DNA from: an uncultured Prevotella sp. | GTDB lineage: Bacteria > Bacteroidota > Bacteroidia > Bacteroidales > Bacteroidaceae | Direction: 5' to 3' | DNA: 35,686 nt | Assembly: GCA_937898715.1 (NCBI GenBank) | Contig: CALEKA010000017.1 | Coordinates: forward strand, 1 to 35,686 | Part shown: in pieces, positions 15,942 to 24,118 of the stretch | Layout of the letters: every line of letters starts with the position of its first letter | How positions within the stretch are numbered: position 1 is the stretch's first letter | Notes under the pieces: generated by a model | The model's database searches: none | What the model was told of the DNA's origin: nothing | The model's input: only the letters and a program-made list of their open reading frames with translations | Position numbers and translations under genes: made by a program

Positions 15942-16735
15942 TGATCTGCAGTTTGTTGAGGCTTTGTGGCTTCTTCATGAATGCTTTGACTCATAAGTCT
16001 GTAGATTTGCTGCATAGAGGGATAGTTTTTCAGTGCATTCATTTGTTGACTCATTACATTCTCGTCCCATCTTACGGCTGGACCCGTCTGTCCTTGGCGA
16101 GGATGCATGATGTTAAGTTTATCTACAGTTTCCTGAATGAGTGGACGCAAACATTCGGGTGATATACCTTTATCTTCGAGCAACTTATATGCCAATGTAA
16201 AACAGTGATTGGCAAAATTATTGGCCCAAACAGCTGAGAGATGAAGTGTGGCTCTTCTTTCGGAGTCGAGTAGCGTAACCGAGCTGCTTAGTTGGTGAGC
16301 CAATGTTGTGAGGACCTCTGTTATATCTTTAGAATTGCCTTCGACGAAAAGGGGAACTTCGTGGAAGTGAACGTTTCGCTGCTTGCTAAAAGACTGCATG
16401 GGATAGATTACTCCATAGTGAGGACAATCTCCTTTAAATATTTCAATGGAGACGCTTCCCGCTGTATGGATCCAAATGCCGTCCTGAGTATGAGCAACTT
16501 GGGATAGTTGGTGAATAAGAGTTGCCAAGCATTGGTCTTTTACGGAGAAAATGTAAAGGTCAGCCTTTGGCAATTCTTGCAAAGAGTCAGTTGCTTGTGC
16601 GCTGATTCTTTTTGCTAATGTCTGGGCGTGTGCCAACTGTTGGCTATAGACCATTTTTATTTTATGTCTAGCCTCGGAAAGCGCAAGTGCTAAGTGTGTG
16701 GCCACATTGCCAGAACCGATCATGCATATATCCAT
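15938..16735 (-). CDS. Rossmann-fold/DUF2520 oxidoreductase-like protein
   Basis: A 265-residue cytoplasmic protein with an N-terminal dinucleotide-binding fold (MIGSGNVATHLALAL, about 5-19) and a helical C-terminal DUF2520 domain (about 130-250, LSAVWANNFANHCFTLAYKLL in part, and HPRQGQTGPAVRWDE). It resembles F420/NADP-dependent and ketopantoate-reductase-like proteins. The substrate is unknown. It overlaps kdsC by 4 bases and follows the acyltransferase by 44 bases, so it is part of the envelope operon. That link suggests, but does not prove, a metabolic role there. Confidence 0.88.
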   Translation of the reverse strand: MDICMIGSGNVATHLALALSEARHKIKMVYSQQLAHAQTLAKRISAQATDSLQELPKADLYIFSVKDQCLATLIHQLSQVAHTQDGIWIHTAGSVSIEIFKGDCPHYGVIYPMQSFSKQRNVHFHEVPLFVEGNSKDITEVLTTLAHQLSSSVTLLDSERRATLHLSAVWANNFANHCFTLAYKLLEDKGISPECLRPLIQETVDKLNIMHPRQGQTGPAVRWDENVMSQQMNALKNYPSMQQIYRLMSQSIHEEATKPQQTADQ

Positions 16736-16779
16736 AGGGCATTGTTATTGGATAGTTGTAAAAGAATATCTGGCTAATG

Positions 16780-17736
16780 TTATCGTTTGTGTTGAGCCAC
16801 AGATTTCATTCGTTCGGTATACTCTTCAAATGTGCGTTTCCAACGATTGTGTGTCCAAAGCCAAAGAGAAGGATGGCTCTTAATGGTCTCTTCGAGCATC
16901 TTGAAATAAACGTCTGTCACTGGGTAGGGGCTTTCGCTTTTCTGCTCAGCATCATCTTCCAAAGGCATAGGTGTAATCTTACAAGCATAATATCCTCGTT
17001 TTATCCGTCTTATGTGAGCGTAGAAATAAGCAGCGTTTACTTTTCCACCTATTTGTTCCGCTCCAGTAAATACGGGGGTGTAGTGATGGAGGAAATCTGT
17101 CCAATGGTGGATGCTTTCCCACTTTGGAGCTTGGTCGGAAATGAAACCAATGATAGTCATCTTTCCCTCGTTTCGCTTATTGAAAATATAGCGGAGAGTT
17201 TCCTTCATGGCAATGTTATCTCCACCGAATCGTCCTCGCATTTTCAAGAATAGCTTATCAAAGTTTGCATTCTTCAAAGGATGGTATATTTGTCCAGTAA
17301 CAACGTCCTTGTCCACATCGTGAATGTGCATACTAAGTGATGAGACCCATTCCCAATTGCCATAATGTGCCAAGTATATAAACCCGAATTGCTTCTTTTC
17401 TTGTTTCATCAGCTTTACCATCTCTTCTACGCCTTCAAAGTGGATATGCTTTTTAAGCTTTCGAGGACTGATAGAGCACATTTTAATGGTCTCCACAATA
17501 TAGTCGGCAAAGAATGCATAGAAATCCTTCTCAATCAGCTTTAGCTCTTTCTCGCTTCGTTCAGGAAATGATTCCTTCAAGTTCTTCCTTACTATATCTA
17601 TTCTATAATGTATAACTCTGTGAGCAATCCAAGCAACAAAGTCGGACAATATATATAGTATGCGCAAGGGAATGAGCGAAAGTGTCCAAACCAAAGCATA
17701 GAGTAGGCGGTATCTGTACTTAATCTTTGAGATCAT
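16780..17736 (-). CDS. Lauroyl/myristoyl-type lysophospholipid acyltransferase (LpxL/HtrB-like)
   Basis: Probably adds a secondary acyl chain to lipid A, or acts on a related phospholipid, at the inner membrane. The start at ATG 17736 (MISKIKYRYRLL) is chosen because it gives the standard membrane-anchor N-terminus; the longer frame from 17790 begins within the likely promoter region. The 318-residue protein has the HX4(D/E) motif AHYGNWE (about 121-127), VRKNLKESFPERSE near 50-63 and the conserved LWTHNRWK near the end. It is the first gene of the minus-strand run to 14071. Chain specificity cannot be told from sequence. Confidence 0.9.
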   Translation of the reverse strand: MISKIKYRYRLLYALVWTLSLIPLRILYILSDFVAWIAHRVIHYRIDIVRKNLKESFPERSEKELKLIEKDFYAFFADYIVETIKMCSISPRKLKKHIHFEGVEEMVKLMKQEKKQFGFIYLAHYGNWEWVSSLSMHIHDVDKDVVTGQIYHPLKNANFDKLFLKMRGRFGGDNIAMKETLRYIFNKRNEGKMTIIGFISDQAPKWESIHHWTDFLHHYTPVFTGAEQIGGKVNAAYFYAHIRRIKRGYYACKITPMPLEDDAEQKSESPYPVTDVYFKMLEETIKSHPSLWLWTHNRWKRTFEEYTERMKSVAQHKR

Positions 17737-17800
17737 ATTAAGGGATGAAGGAATATGTGGTCTTGATATTGGGCATGCTTTAGTGTACATACGCCGTAGG

Positions 17801-17808
17801 CAAAGGTA
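17801..17808 (-). promoter_or_regulatory. -7 box of the acyltransferase operon promoter
   Basis: TACCTTTG is read on the minus strand at 17808-17801. No good TTTG box lies 19-21 bases upstream, so the -33 region is weak. The position gives a leader of about 55-60 bases to ATG 17736. The interval 17809-18018 is AT-rich and holds no gene I can recognise. Confidence 0.5.
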
Positions 17809-18018
17809 AGTATTTTGTTTGAAAAGGCATGGTGTTATGTAAGTTTTTTACCCTTTACTATCATATATCTCCGCATTTGTGGCACATTTTGTCACATTGG
17901 TTATGATATGCCAAAAAGTTTTCAACTATAAATAGCGTAATTTAAGCACAAAACTATTGTATTTAGCAGGAATATTCGTTTATACAGAGCGTCTATATCT
18001 ATTCTTTTAATCTATTAT

Positions 18019-18049
18019 TTTGCTCTCCTCTTTGTTTGCGCTATCTTTG
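18019..18049 (+). promoter_or_regulatory. Promoter of the engB operon
   Basis: TTTG (18019-18022) is followed after 19 bases by TATCTTTG (18042-18049), a full match to the Bacteroidetes consensus. Predicted start of transcription is at about 18055-18058, which is right at the ATG of a 27-codon open frame, and about 160 bases before engB. Confidence 0.8.
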
Positions 18050-18057
18050 CATATTGT

Positions 18058-18141
18058 ATGGGAAATCTTACTCAATGGCAGATTATAGAAAGATTAGATT
18101 CTCTTGGTAATAAGGCATGTTTACTGCCGACTCTCGATTAA
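18058..18141 (+). CDS. Possible 27-residue leaderless small ORF before engB
   Basis: The frame ATG 18058 to TAA 18139-18141 encodes MGNLTQWQIIERLDSLGNKA and seven more residues (CLLPTLD). It begins within a few bases of the predicted transcription start, so it would be translated with almost no leader. The peptide is soluble and could form a short amphipathic helix. It is not a known leader-peptide type (no run of one amino acid, no attenuator seen after it). It may be chance or a decayed gene remnant. Confidence 0.3.
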   Translation: MGNLTQWQIIERLDSLGNKACLLPTLD

Positions 18142-18216
18142 ATCATGAGTAACAAGGATTCTCTCATTCGCTGTGTTCAAAATAGAATTACTTATTATTA
18201 CATAGAATAGATACGT

Positions 18217-18819
18217 ATGCAGATAAAAAGCGCTGAGTTCTTGATAAGCAATAGTAGAGCAGATCAATGTCCCAAAACAGATAAGCCTGAATATGCCTTT
18301 ATCGGCAGAAGTAATGTAGGCAAGAGTAGTCTCATTAATATGCTTACTCAACGTAAAGCTTTAGCTATGACTTCGTCCACACCCGGTAAGACCATGCTAA
18401 TCAACCATTTCGTAGTAAACGATGAATGGTATTTGGTGGATCTTCCAGGCTATGGATATGCTAAGCGTGGCAAGAAAGAAGTAGAGAAGTTGCAAAAGTT
18501 GATTAGCTTTTATGTGCTCAATCGTGAAGAACTTACATGCTTGTTTGTACTGATTGATTCACGCCTAAAACCACAAAAGATAGACTTAGAGTTTATTCAA
18601 TTCTTAGGTGAGAATGGAGTTCCATTTGGCTTGATATTCACCAAGGCTGATAAAACAAAACGTGTTGAATTGAAACGCAATGTTGATATGTTTCTTGATA
18701 CTTTGCGTGAAGAATGGGAAGAACTTCCTCCTTATTTCATTACAAGTAGCGAAAGCGGCAAGGGACGTGATGAAGTGCTTGATTATATTCAGCAAATCAA
18801 TGATAGCTTGAAAGCATAG
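18217..18819 (+). CDS. engB: Ribosome-biogenesis GTPase EngB (YihA/YsxC)
   Basis: An essential GTPase for large-subunit assembly in many bacteria. The 200-residue length fits. G1 is GRSNVGKSS (30-38), the G2 Thr is in SSTPGKT (about 53-59), G3 is DLPGYGYA (75-82), G4 is TKADK, and G5 is SSESGKG. The N-terminus (MQIKSAEFLISN) fits the family, so ATG 18217 is sound. The histidine kinase gene follows after only 6 bases, so the two are cotranscribed. Confidence 0.96.
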   Translation: MQIKSAEFLISNSRADQCPKTDKPEYAFIGRSNVGKSSLINMLTQRKALAMTSSTPGKTMLINHFVVNDEWYLVDLPGYGYAKRGKKEVEKLQKLISFYVLNREELTCLFVLIDSRLKPQKIDLEFIQFLGENGVPFGLIFTKADKTKRVELKRNVDMFLDTLREEWEELPPYFITSSESGKGRDEVLDYIQQINDSLKA

Positions 18820-18825
18820 ATTCGA

Positions 18826-20013
18826 ATGTTGTCATCTTTGAAATTACGTGGATTTCGCATAGTATTTATTCTGTCGGCATTGGTCTTGTCGGCAGCAATG
18901 CTTGTGTACTCTCATCGATTGACGCGTGACCTTTATGCTGAAGAAGTATCCAAAATGGATGTTTGGGCTCAAGCCATGAGTTCATTGACGGCTGCTGATG
19001 AAACGACCGATCTGAGTCTCGTATTGAAGGTGATCAATAGTAATCATACGATTCCTGTAATAGTAACCGATGCATATGGTAATGTACTCACACAACGCAA
19101 CCTTCGTCCTGAACCTTTAGGAGAAGATTCTATTAAAACCTTGAGGAAAGCCACGATTGATATGAAGAAACACGGCGAAGTGATGCGCATGATGCTCGAT
19201 CATGCCGATCATACGTCGGATAGTTATATCTATATATATTATAAGGAGTCAGTGCTTCTGCAACGTCTTACGCTCTATCCATATGTGCATTTAGCAATCG
19301 TGGCAATATTCTTTCTTATTGCTATTGCCGCATTGCTCTACTCTAAGAGAGCAGAGCAAAATCGCGTATGGGTAGGGCTCTCTCGCGAAACGGCTCATCA
19401 ACTTGGTACACCGATTTCTTCACTCATGGCTTGGAATGAAGTACTCCGTGAGACGTATCCTGATGAGGAAATGATACGGGAGATGGACAAGGATGTAAGG
19501 CGTCTGCAGCTGATCGCGGAACGATTCTCTAAGATAGGTTCTGCTCCAGAACTTAAAGTGCAAGATGTACAAGAAATCGTGGCTAACGTAGCTGCATATT
19601 TTGATCGTCGTACTTCATCGAGAGTGCATATTAGTATTGTTTCTACTTTAAATCCTGTCTGTGCTTCAATCAATGCGCCTTTGTTTGAGTGGGTCATAGA
19701 AAACATTTGTAAGAATGCTATCGATGCTATGCAAGGAATAGGTTCCTTGACACTCAAGGTGCAGCCTTCTGCATTTGTTAAGCATGGTATTCCCTACGTA
19801 CGCATTACTATATCAGATTCAGGGAAAGGTATACCTCGTAATCGATTTAAAACTGTTTTTAAACCGGGATTTACTACCAAACAGCGAGGTTGGGGATTAG
19901 GTCTTTCACTTGCTAAACGCATCGTGGAAGAATATCATCATGGTCGTATATACGTACAAAGTAGCCAAATAGATAAGGGTACAACATTTGCGATAGAGTT
20001 GAAGCAAAAATAA
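18826..20013 (+). CDS. Membrane sensor histidine kinase
   Basis: A 395-residue kinase with two membrane segments (about 10-29 and 152-172) flanking an extracytoplasmic sensor of about 120 residues. The phosphoacceptor region is LSRETAHQLGTPISSL with His191; the N box is ENICKNAIDAM, G1 is SDSGKGIPRNRF, and G2 is GWGLGLSLAKRIVEE. No HAMP domain is obvious between TM2 and the H box. No response regulator lies nearby, so it is an orphan in this window. Its signal is unknown. It sits 6 bases after engB, a pairing that suggests shared expression rather than shared function. Confidence 0.92.
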   Translation: MLSSLKLRGFRIVFILSALVLSAAMLVYSHRLTRDLYAEEVSKMDVWAQAMSSLTAADETTDLSLVLKVINSNHTIPVIVTDAYGNVLTQRNLRPEPLGEDSIKTLRKATIDMKKHGEVMRMMLDHADHTSDSYIYIYYKESVLLQRLTLYPYVHLAIVAIFFLIAIAALLYSKRAEQNRVWVGLSRETAHQLGTPISSLMAWNEVLRETYPDEEMIREMDKDVRRLQLIAERFSKIGSAPELKVQDVQEIVANVAAYFDRRTSSRVHISIVSTLNPVCASINAPLFEWVIENICKNAIDAMQGIGSLTLKVQPSAFVKHGIPYVRITISDSGKGIPRNRFKTVFKPGFTTKQRGWGLGLSLAKRIVEEYHHGRIYVQSSQIDKGTTFAIELKQK

Positions 20014-20037
20014 TGTGCTGAATGGTGCTTTTCTGAT

Positions 20038-20165
20038 GAAAAAACGTTCAAGTTGAATGTCATCAAACTCGTTCGAAAGGCTGAGGTGCGGTCGCTTTTA
20101 TGAAAAAAACGTGCAAGCCGAACGCCATCAAACTTGTTTGAATGACTGAGGCGCAGCCGTTTTTA
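20038..20165. repeat. 65-bp tandem repeat (form B), two units
   Basis: The core CATCAAAC starts at 20061 and 20126, a 65-base period. Each unit is GAAAAAACGTKCAAG, the core CATCAAACTYGTTYGAA, GCTGAGG, GCGGTCG or GCAGCCG, and a T run. The first unit is diverged and the second nearly equals the copies at both window ends. The stretch 20014-20327 otherwise holds the leader of the EF-G paralog and no gene. Confidence 0.85.
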
Positions 20166-20198
20166 TTGAAAAACTGCTTTTAAACATATAAATGTTAT

Positions 20199-20228
20199 TT
20201 TGAGGTTACAAAAATAAACAGTAATTTG
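20199..20228 (+). promoter_or_regulatory. Possible promoter of the EF-G paralog
   Basis: TTTG (20199-20202) is followed after about 19 bases by TAATTTG (20222-20228), one base short of the TAnnTTTG consensus. It would give a leader of about 95 bases. Relatives of this gene in Bacteroides are under a carbon-starvation regulator (Cur); I could not identify its site here. Confidence 0.35.
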
Positions 20229-20327
20229 CGGCGCAAAACGAAGAAACACTTCGCAGTCGCATTCTGCCAATGCTCTTGAATAAGGGTTGAGAAAGGATGC
20301 GATCCCTTAACTTAATACCTCAAAACC

Positions 20328-22478
20328 ATGAAAGTTTATAATTCTCACGAGATTAAAAACATTGCACTTTTAGGTAACGATGGATCGGGTAAGACCACTT
20401 TGACAGAGTCTCTTCTCTTTCATAGTGGTCAGATCAAGCGTCGTGGACGCATTACGTCAAAGAATACAGTCTCTGACTATTTCCCTGTAGAGCAGGATTA
20501 CGGTTACTCGGTATTCTCTACCGTTTTCCATGCGGAATGGAAAGGAAAGAAACTCAATTTTATAGATTGTCCAGGATCGGACGATTTCGTTGGCGCTGCT
20601 ATTACAGCTCTCAATGTGACTGATACGGCAGTATTGCTTATTAATGGTCAATTCGGACCAGAAGTAGGCACGCAAAATCACTTCCGCTATACGGAGAAAT
20701 TGCACAAGCCTGTCATCTTTTTGGTCAATCAACTGGATGCTGATGACTGTGACTATGATGCTATTGTAGAAGATCTCCAAAGCATTTATGGGTCAAAGGC
20801 AATTCCTGTGCAGTATCCTGTAAAGACTGGTGCTGACTTCAATGCTCTTATAGATGTGATATTGATGAAGAAGCTTTCCTGGGGGCCTGATGGTGGTGAT
20901 CCTACGATAGAAGATATACCTGCAGAAGAGGCAGAGAAGGCTCAAACTATGCACAAAGCATTGGTAGAGGCTGCTGCTGAGAATGACGAAGGACTGATGG
21001 AAAAGTTCTTTGAAACAGAGCAACTCACAGAAGATGAGATGCGTGAGGGTATACGTAAGGGTATGGTGACAAGAAGCATCTTCCCTGTGTTCTGCGTATG
21101 TGCATCTAAGGATATGGGGGTAGGCAGACTAATGGAATTCCTTGGCAATGTGGTGCCTTTTGTTGATGAGATGCCTGCAGTTCACAATACACGTGGTGAA
21201 GAAGTGAAACCTGATCCTAATGGACCAACCTCTATCTATTTCTTTAAGACTGGTGTTGAACCACATATTGGTGATGTGCAGTACTTCAAGGTAATGAGCG
21301 GTACGGTTCATGAAGGTGACGACTTGACAAATGCTGATCGTGGTTCCAAAGAACGCATGGCTCAGATCTTTGTATGCTCAGGTGCGAATCGTGAGAAAGT
21401 AGATTCATTGCAAGCTGGTGATATCGGTTGTACTGTCAAATTGAAAGATGTAAGAACGGGCAATACACTGAATGGAAAGGAATGTGAGAATCGTTTCAAC
21501 TTTATCAAGTATCCCAATCCCAAGTATTCACGAGCTATTCGTGCGGTAAATGAAGCCGAAACAGAAAAGATGATGGCTGCGCTCAATCGTATGCGTCAAG
21601 AAGATCCTACATGGGAGGTTGAACAAAGCAAGGAACTACGTCAAATCTTGGTACATGGACAGGGCGAATTTCATCTACGCACATTGAAGTGGCGCTTGGA
21701 GAACTTGGATAAGATTGCAGTAGAATTTTCAGAACCACGAATTCCATATCGTGAAACTATTACTAAGGCTGCTCGTGCAGATTATCGTCACAAAAAGCAG
21801 AGTGGAGGCGCTGGACAATTTGGCGAAGTTCATTTAGTGATAGAGCCCTATAGTGACGGCATGCCTGATCCCACTGTCTATAAGTTTGGTGGCCAAGAAA
21901 TACGTGTTACTATCAAAGGTAAAGAAGAAATTCCATTGGAATGGGGTGGAAAGTTAGTATTTATCAACTCCGTCGTAGGTGGAGCCATTGACGCACGTTT
22001 TATGCCTGCCATCCTAAAAGGCATTATGAGCCGAATGGAACAAGGACCTCTCACAGGAAGCTATGCTCGCGATGTACGTGTTGTTGTATACGATGGTAAG
22101 ATGCACCCAGTAGACTCTAATGAATTGTCGTTTATGCTTGCAGGTAGAAACGCGTTTAGCCAAGCATTTAAGGAAGCTGGGCCTAAGATCCTTGAACCGA
22201 TTTATGATGTGGAAGTGTTCGTTCCTGCTGACAAGATGGGTGATGTGATGAGTGATTTGCAAGGACGACGCGGTCTGATTGTAGGTATGAGTAGTGAGAA
22301 TGGCTATGAAAAGTTGCAGGCTAAGGTGCCTCTGAAGGAAATGTCAAACTATTCTACAGCATTGAGTTCGCTCACAGGAGGACGTGCATCGTTCATCATG
22401 AAGTTTGCAAGTTATGAACTTGTTCCTGGTGATCTTCAGAAGAAGCTAATTGAAGAACATGAAGAGGAAAAAGCCTAA
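20328..22478 (+). CDS. fusA2: EF-G paralog (EF-G2 type) with altered GTPase site
   Basis: A 716-residue translation elongation factor with all five EF-G domains. The P loop is GNDGSGKTT (16-24), G3 is DCPGSDD (80-86) and G4 is NQLD (134-137). In true EF-G the G3 motif reads DTPGH; here Ser84 takes the place of the catalytic His. The switch I region also lacks the usual RGITI Thr. Domain IV keeps HKKQSGGAGQFGEV. The sequence looks close, from memory, to EF-G2 of Bacteroides thetaiotaomicron, reported to support translocation without ribosome-stimulated GTP hydrolysis and to be needed under carbon limitation. It is monocistronic, ending at a terminator at 22533-22578. The main fusA gene must lie elsewhere. 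Confidence 0.9.
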   Translation: MKVYNSHEIKNIALLGNDGSGKTTLTESLLFHSGQIKRRGRITSKNTVSDYFPVEQDYGYSVFSTVFHAEWKGKKLNFIDCPGSDDFVGAAITALNVTDTAVLLINGQFGPEVGTQNHFRYTEKLHKPVIFLVNQLDADDCDYDAIVEDLQSIYGSKAIPVQYPVKTGADFNALIDVILMKKLSWGPDGGDPTIEDIPAEEAEKAQTMHKALVEAAAENDEGLMEKFFETEQLTEDEMREGIRKGMVTRSIFPVFCVCASKDMGVGRLMEFLGNVVPFVDEMPAVHNTRGEEVKPDPNGPTSIYFFKTGVEPHIGDVQYFKVMSGTVHEGDDLTNADRGSKERMAQIFVCSGANREKVDSLQAGDIGCTVKLKDVRTGNTLNGKECENRFNFIKYPNPKYSRAIRAVNEAETEKMMAALNRMRQEDPTWEVEQSKELRQILVHGQGEFHLRTLKWRLENLDKIAVEFSEPRIPYRETITKAARADYRHKKQSGGAGQFGEVHLVIEPYSDGMPDPTVYKFGGQEIRVTIKGKEEIPLEWGGKLVFINSVVGGAIDARFMPAILKGIMSRMEQGPLTGSYARDVRVVVYDGKMHPVDSNELSFMLAGRNAFSQAFKEAGPKILEPIYDVEVFVPADKMGDVMSDLQGRRGLIVGMSSENGYEKLQAKVPLKEMSNYSTALSSLTGGRASFIMKFASYELVPGDLQKKLIEEHEEEKA

Positions 22479-22532
22479 ACATGCTCTACTGCATTGAAGG
22501 CTCATCATATTCTATTCTTTTAATTAAGGCGT

Positions 22533-22578
22533 AAAAAACTCGCAACTAAGATAGAAAAGTCTTGGTTGCAAGTTTTTT
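22533..22578. terminator. Bidirectional terminator between the EF-G paralog and panD
   Basis: AAAAAACTCGCAACTAAGA (22533-22551) pairs with TCTTGGTTGCAAGTTTTTT (22560-22578), with one mismatch and one G-T pair and an 8-base loop. The stem is closed by an A run and a T run, so it can work on both strands, as fits convergent genes. Confidence 0.9.
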
Positions 22579-22641
22579 GATATACGAATCAGCCTAATGG
22601 ATAAGGTCTGCTCATTTTTGGGGGGAGGAGATGAATTAGTA

Positions 22642-22995
22642 TTATCCTTTCAGCTCATTATTCTTTCCTTCTGGGAAAATAACTTGAGGCTTGAAAGTTT
22701 TGGCTTCTTGAGCATCCACTTGCGCAAAAGCCATAATGATTACTTCATCGCCCACTTGGAATAGGCGTGCTGCTGCACCATTCAAGCAAATGCATCCAGA
22801 TTTGCGCGGACCTGCAATGATGTAGGTTACAACGCGTTCACCATTCATATTGTTGACCACTTGCACTTGTTCGCCAGCTATCATGCCACAAGCATCCATA
22901 AGATCTTGGTCTATGGTGATGCTTCCCATATAGTGTAGGTTGGCTTCTGTGACCACTGCACAGTGGATCTTTGATTTTAGTAATGTGAGGAGCAT
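22642..22995 (-). CDS. panD: Aspartate 1-decarboxylase
   Basis: Makes beta-alanine from aspartate for pantothenate. The 117-residue proenzyme has the self-cleavage site Gly24-Ser25 in YMGSITID, which yields the pyruvoyl group. The N-terminus MLLTLLKSKIHCAVVTEANL (Lys8 or 10, active-site Lys region) and GAAARLF are family features. The start directly abuts the panC stop (22995/22996), so the pair is one operon and feeds the same pathway. Confidence 0.97.
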   Translation of the reverse strand: MLLTLLKSKIHCAVVTEANLHYMGSITIDQDLMDACGMIAGEQVQVVNNMNGERVVTYIIAGPRKSGCICLNGAAARLFQVGDEVIIMAFAQVDAQEAKTFKPQVIFPEGKNNELKG

Positions 22996-23847
22996 TTATC
23001 CTTTATATTTAATGTTGTCAATAAGACGTACGGGGCGATGACCGCAATATACGGTGATGCAGCCTACGATGTAGTCAGTATCGTCCCATGAAGTTACGGG
23101 CTGAAGAGTAATACCATTCACAATCTCAAAGTATTCTACTTCAAGGCCATTTGTGGCATTGAGAGCGCCCACTACGAGATCATGAGTCTCTTTTACGCTA
23201 TGGCTCTTTGCGAACTCAACGCTGGTTTTTAGTGCTTGTGAAATGCATACTGCAGTGCGACGCTCATCTTCTGTTAGTAAGCTGTTGCGTGAGCTGAGCG
23301 CCAAGCCGCTTTCTTCGCGTACGATAGGGCAGGGACAAATTTCAAGCGGAAGCTTTAGGTCTTTTACCATGGCACGGATGACAGCGATTTGCTGAAAATC
23401 CTTTTCTCCAAAGTAAGCACGGTCGGGCTGTACCATGTAGAACAATTTGCTCACGATCTGGCAAACACCATTAAAGTGGCCAGGACGACGCGGGCCTTCC
23501 ATCACAGAGTCGATAGGAGGATAGGAGAATTTACGTGTGTCGGGCTCGGGATAAACTTCCTCTACGCTCGGAGCGAATACGTAGGTAGCTCCCAAGGACT
23601 CAAGCAACTTGCAATCGGCCTCAAGCGTGCGAGGATAATTGTTTAAGTCGTTTTTATCATTAAATTGAGTGGGGTTGACGAATACGCTGACGACTGTAAC
23701 ATCGTTTTCGCTTACAGACCGCTTGACAAGTGAAGCGTGTCCTGCGTGCAAGGCTCCCATAGTTGGCACGAGTCCAATCTTTTTGCCCTCTGTGCGGGCA
23801 GTGGTGAGAGCTGCTTCAAGGTCTTTCTTTGTGTTGAAGACTATCAT
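22996..23847 (-). CDS. panC: Pantothenate synthetase
   Basis: Joins pantoate and beta-alanine with ATP to make pantothenate. The ATG at 23847 (MIVFNTKKDLEAAL) is chosen over 23970 because it gives the family length (283 residues) and a normal N-terminus; the extra 41 residues of the longer frame are unrelated. Class I nucleotidyltransferase motifs are PTMGALHAGH (about 29-38, HIGH-like), FVNPTQFNDKNDL, YFGEKDFQQ, and ALSSRNSLL (KMSKS-like). It lies directly upstream of panD. panB is not in the window. Confidence 0.97.
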   Translation of the reverse strand: MIVFNTKKDLEAALTTARTEGKKIGLVPTMGALHAGHASLVKRSVSENDVTVVSVFVNPTQFNDKNDLNNYPRTLEADCKLLESLGATYVFAPSVEEVYPEPDTRKFSYPPIDSVMEGPRRPGHFNGVCQIVSKLFYMVQPDRAYFGEKDFQQIAVIRAMVKDLKLPLEICPCPIVREESGLALSSRNSLLTEDERRTAVCISQALKTSVEFAKSHSVKETHDLVVGALNATNGLEVEYFEIVNGITLQPVTSWDDTDYIVGCITVYCGHRPVRLIDNIKYKG

Positions 23848-24017
23848 ATCGTTTTTGGGTCTTTTTAGTTCGGGGATTCCCCCGTCTTCTATAATTGGAG
23901 TGCAAAATAACACATTTATTATGAAATAAGCGGTATCATGAGCCTTGAAATGTATGATATTTAACGTCAATAGCTCTAAAAGCCGTTGAGTTTGCTCTTT
24001 AATCTTGATTTTTTTAC

Positions 24018-24025
24018 TAACTTTG
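24018..24025 (+). promoter_or_regulatory. -7 box before the GT5-like gene
   Basis: TAACTTTG (24018-24025) matches the TAnnTTTG box exactly, but the nearest TTTG upstream (23991-23994) is 23 bases away, longer than the usual 19-21. The leader to ATG 24119 would be about 90 bases. The 23848-24118 gap also holds the start region of panC and no gene. Confidence 0.5.
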
Positions 24026-24118
24026 CATGCGAAGAAACTTCGCGCTGTGTAATAATTTCGCTTTGATTCTTTTAAGATGAAAGGGTCATTATGAGCGTGA
24101 TGGATAAATGGAAAAATA

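Noticed and set aside
18121..18351. 76-residue minus-strand frame over the engB start
   Set aside because: It overlaps the real engB N-terminus antisense and has no family features.
22996..23970. Longer panC start at 23970
   Set aside because: It adds 41 residues unrelated to the family; ATG 23847 gives the standard length and N-terminus.
23848..24118. Riboswitch or T-box before panC, ileS or the GT5-like gene
   Set aside because: I looked for conserved cores in 23848-24118 and 35284-35400 and saw no recognisable riboswitch or T-box fold.
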